From the NCBI RefSeq assembly GCF_034627025.1, contig NZ_CP141049.1, forward strand, positions 62,001-126,000: 64,000 bases of DNA, given 5' to 3'. The translations under genes were made by a program, and so were the position numbers. Source of the DNA: Microvirga lotononidis (GTDB lineage: Bacteria > Pseudomonadota > Alphaproteobacteria > Rhizobiales > Beijerinckiaceae). Positions 62,492 through 64,000 of this stretch are shown piece by piece. The notes beneath the pieces were generated by a model, which ran no database searches, was not told the DNA's origin, and worked only from the letters and a program-made list of their open reading frames with translations. Position 1 is the stretch's first letter. Every line of letters starts with the position of its first letter.

Positions 62492-62796
62492 GGCAGCTTG
62501 CTCTTGGAATACACTGGCATGATCCGGCCTGTGGTGAGGCTAAAATGCACCAGCGAAGCGATCAACTCTCCAACACAATGCATAACCCGCCCCAACAGCG
62601 CTGCGGCAGCGCGCTTAGGCTCGAATGATCAGCGGTGAATGGGCTTTCGCCCTGCTCTGACTCGGAGTCTTGCCGACACAGAGAAGCGCCTGGCAATGAG
62701 CCAATGCGATCCTCTTGGAGGAAGATTGGCCCCAAGTCATTTCTTCAATGACGGAACGACCAAGCCACATGACCGATACTTTTGTATTCTGTGACC
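62492..62796. other. Non-coding interval after nadC
   Basis: 305 bp in which I find no supportable gene and no clear terminator hairpin. Confidence 0.4.
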
Positions 62797-62928
62797 TCAA
62801 AGACCGGCCAGCAGCAGGCTCAGACCGATCAAGGCGGCAAAGGAGACGACAAACCGCATGGCGGCCTGTGTGAAGGTCGGGGCGTGCGCCGGAGCAAAGA
62901 TAGGCGCTGCAACCTCTGTCGGCGGCAT
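62797..62928 (-). CDS. Very small membrane protein, 43 aa
   Basis: ATG at 62928 with GAGG 8 nt upstream. MPPTEVAAPIFAPAHAPTFT is followed by one hydrophobic helix (MRFVVSFAALIGLSLLLAGL) at the C-terminus. Such tail-helix mini-proteins are common in alphaproteobacteria. The gap to 63204 holds nothing clear. Confidence 0.5.
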   Translation of the reverse strand: MPPTEVAAPIFAPAHAPTFTQAAMRFVVSFAALIGLSLLLAGL

Positions 62929-63204
62929 GATGAAGACCTCAATGAATTCGGCGCGTTATGAAGGAATGGTGGAGAAGGCGATCAAATCGTGTCGCTCGGC
63001 CACGCTATGTGTCCGATTTCGGCGCGGATGTCTGTAGCCGGCAGGTCACACGGCGGGCCGTGATGCGCCTGATCCGAAGATCTTCGAAAGCAGCATTGCC
63101 GATCAGTCGGAACGGCCTACATCCAAGATGTGCGTCATTCCCTTGGCACACCAGCGCCCCGGTCGAGGTTTCAGACAGCGCCTCAACTGGGGCGCTTCTT
63201 TCTC

Positions 63205-63468
63205 TCACACACCCTGAGGCGCGGTGCCTCGGTTGTTCGTCCTCACGGCTGGTTGGCCGAGCCAGGCGCACAGCTCTTCCAAAGACGGAAAGCTATGCTC
63301 AACCTCTCGGAATGGCGCAGGCCGCCTGCTCCGCGGCAGCTCCTCGAGTAGCTCGGCCGTCCAGGTGTACGGCTGGCGCAAGCCGCTTCTCACCACGCTG
63401 GCCACGATGGTGTCGCCGAGGAGAAGGTCATAGGCGCCGGGCGCCAACTGGATCAGGCTGTAGGTCAT
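63205..63468 (-). CDS. Small hypothetical protein
   Basis: An 87-aa protein (MTYSLIQLAPGAYDLLLGDT, then IVASVVRSGLRQPYTWTAEL) with an alpha/beta composition and no recognised family. It is translationally coupled to the 70-aa gene before it (ATGA overlap at 63465). Confidence 0.6.
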   Translation of the reverse strand: MTYSLIQLAPGAYDLLLGDTIVASVVRSGLRQPYTWTAELLEELPRSRRPAPFREVEHSFPSLEELCAWLGQPAVRTNNRGTAPQGV

Positions 63469-63677
63469 TGCGGGCTCTCGTCCGTGGCAAGCTGGCGATC
63501 GATCCACTCGCGGGCCTTGGCCAACGCCGTCTCGCGCTCTGGGGCCATGATCAGGGTCGGCTGCCGGTCGGGCCATTCCACAAGGGCCATCCAGTCAAGG
63601 CCGTTCGGGCTGAGGCGGATGGAAAAGCCGTGATGGTCGATGAGGGTGGTGTCCTGAGGAGAGAGACCAGTTATCAT
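63465..63677 (-). CDS. Small hypothetical protein
   Basis: A 70-aa protein (MITGLSPQDTTLIDHHGFSI, then RLSPNGLDWMALVEWPDRQP) ending in a helix with TALAKAREWIDRQL. The start at 63677 is preferred; an upstream in-frame ATG at 63728 is closer to the tRNA. Forms a two-gene unit with the 87-aa gene. Confidence 0.6.
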   Translation of the reverse strand: MITGLSPQDTTLIDHHGFSIRLSPNGLDWMALVEWPDRQPTLIMAPERETALAKAREWIDRQLATDESPQ

Positions 63678-63753
63678 GGGGTGGAGGGGGGTCTGTTGTG
63701 CGGGAGTGATATCTGGGAGGGGCAGCACACCTTTGGGGTGCTGCGGTGATATA

Positions 63754-63829
63754 TGGTGGGCCTGGAGGGACTTGAACCCCCAACCAGACCGTTATGAGCG
63801 GCCGGCTCTGACCATTGAGCTACAGGCCC
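63754..63829 (-). tRNA. tRNA with anticodon CAT (Met or lysidine-type Ile2)
   Basis: 76 nt including an encoded CCA. The acceptor stem GGGCCTG pairs with CAGGCCC, discriminator A. The D arm is GCTC/GAGC, the anticodon stem GGCCG/CGGTC (one G-U) carries loop CTCATAA with anticodon CAT, and the T arm is GGGGG/CCCTC with loop TTCAAGT (one G-T wobble). The body resembles tRNA-Ile2, whose C34 becomes lysidine, more than elongator tRNA-Met, but this is not proven. Confidence 0.92.
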
Positions 63830-63888
63830 CACCGTCACCCTGTGGATGCGATCTCTCTCATAGGGGGTCAAAGGTTTCCTGGAAAGCA

Positions 63889-64000
63889 TCAGCGCCTCGG
63901 CGGCTGCAGCGAGCGGGCGAGGTCGCGGATCACGCTGTCCTCAATGGTGAGCCCATAGCGTTCGTCTTCGTCCTCGGCATCGAAGGCGAACCCGGATGAG
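63889..64000 (-). CDS. Partial gene at the right edge (C-terminus)
   Basis: An open frame enters from position 64000 and stops at 63889. The last residues read SSGFAFDAEDEDERYGLTIE, then DSVIRDLARSLQPPRR. It is acidic and protein-like, too short to identify. Confidence 0.55.
   Translation of the reverse strand, partial: SSGFAFDAEDEDERYGLTIEDSVIRDLARSLQPPRR

Overview
The window reads as alphaproteobacterial DNA of the Rhizobiales (Hyphomicrobiales) type, possibly Methylobacteriaceae such as Microvirga or Methylobacterium. The genus is an inference and no marker here proves it. The supports are high GC with strong G/C at third codon positions, a RepC replication initiator with an antisense-RNA signature, a Ti-type (MOBQ) TraA relaxase, an HWE histidine kinase, a ROSE-like hsp20 leader and a NadQ-nadABC locus. 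RepC and the relaxase suggest a large plasmid or chromid; an integrated plasmid remnant in a chromosome is not excluded.

Layout. 0-10 kb: a heat-shock operon (hsp20 plus two small related proteins), a multi-PAS HWE sensor kinase, a LysR regulator divergent from pyrF, a metallophosphoesterase, an inositol-monophosphatase-like protein and two unknown proteins. 10-24 kb: a mobile and defence region. An IS6 element interrupted by a group II intron has truncated a GIY-YIG-like gene. It is followed by a 488-aa protein with PD-(D/E)XK-like features, an IetA/IetS pair (AAA ATPase plus subtilisin-like protease) with a hidden small ORF starting at ATT, a PIN toxin, an IS66 and an IS6 transposase. 24-34 kb: the replication and mobilization module, with a GANTC-rich stretch, a small DNA-binding-type protein, a predicted ctRNA, repC, small accessory genes, decayed IS21 and RelB/YafQ remnants, a coupling protein, a small relaxosome protein, a candidate oriT and TraA.

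34-46 kb: an accessory region with an AbiEi/AbiEii toxin-antitoxin pair and a complete His-Xaa-Ser (hxsD-B-C-A) radical-SAM peptide/protein modification cassette. The cassette is followed on the same strand by an exported protein with three Cys/Trp repeats and two peptidoglycan-binding-like modules. Upstream lies an operon for a secreted nuclease and an excalibur-type protein, then a small Cys-rich protein and a broken tyrosine recombinase. 46-56 kb: a PACE-type membrane protein, a WGR protein, a CYTH-like protein and a long sulfur-scavenging cluster on the minus strand (ssuE-C-B-D-A, His-rich cupin, HupE/UreJ, an NtaA-type monooxygenase, MetQ). 56-64 kb: an IS630 with a likely -1 frameshift, then nadQ, two NadQ-like operators and nadABC for de novo NAD synthesis, small proteins, a tRNA with anticodon CAT and a partial gene at the edge.

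The most interesting system is the Hxs cassette: two radical SAM enzymes (HxsB, HxsC) and HxsD presumably modify the seven His-X-Ser repeats of the exported HxsA, and the adjacent Cys-repeat protein is a plausible partner not named in the usual four-gene definition. Second is the replication region, where ten CcrM-type GANTC sites sit within about 290 bp just upstream of repC.
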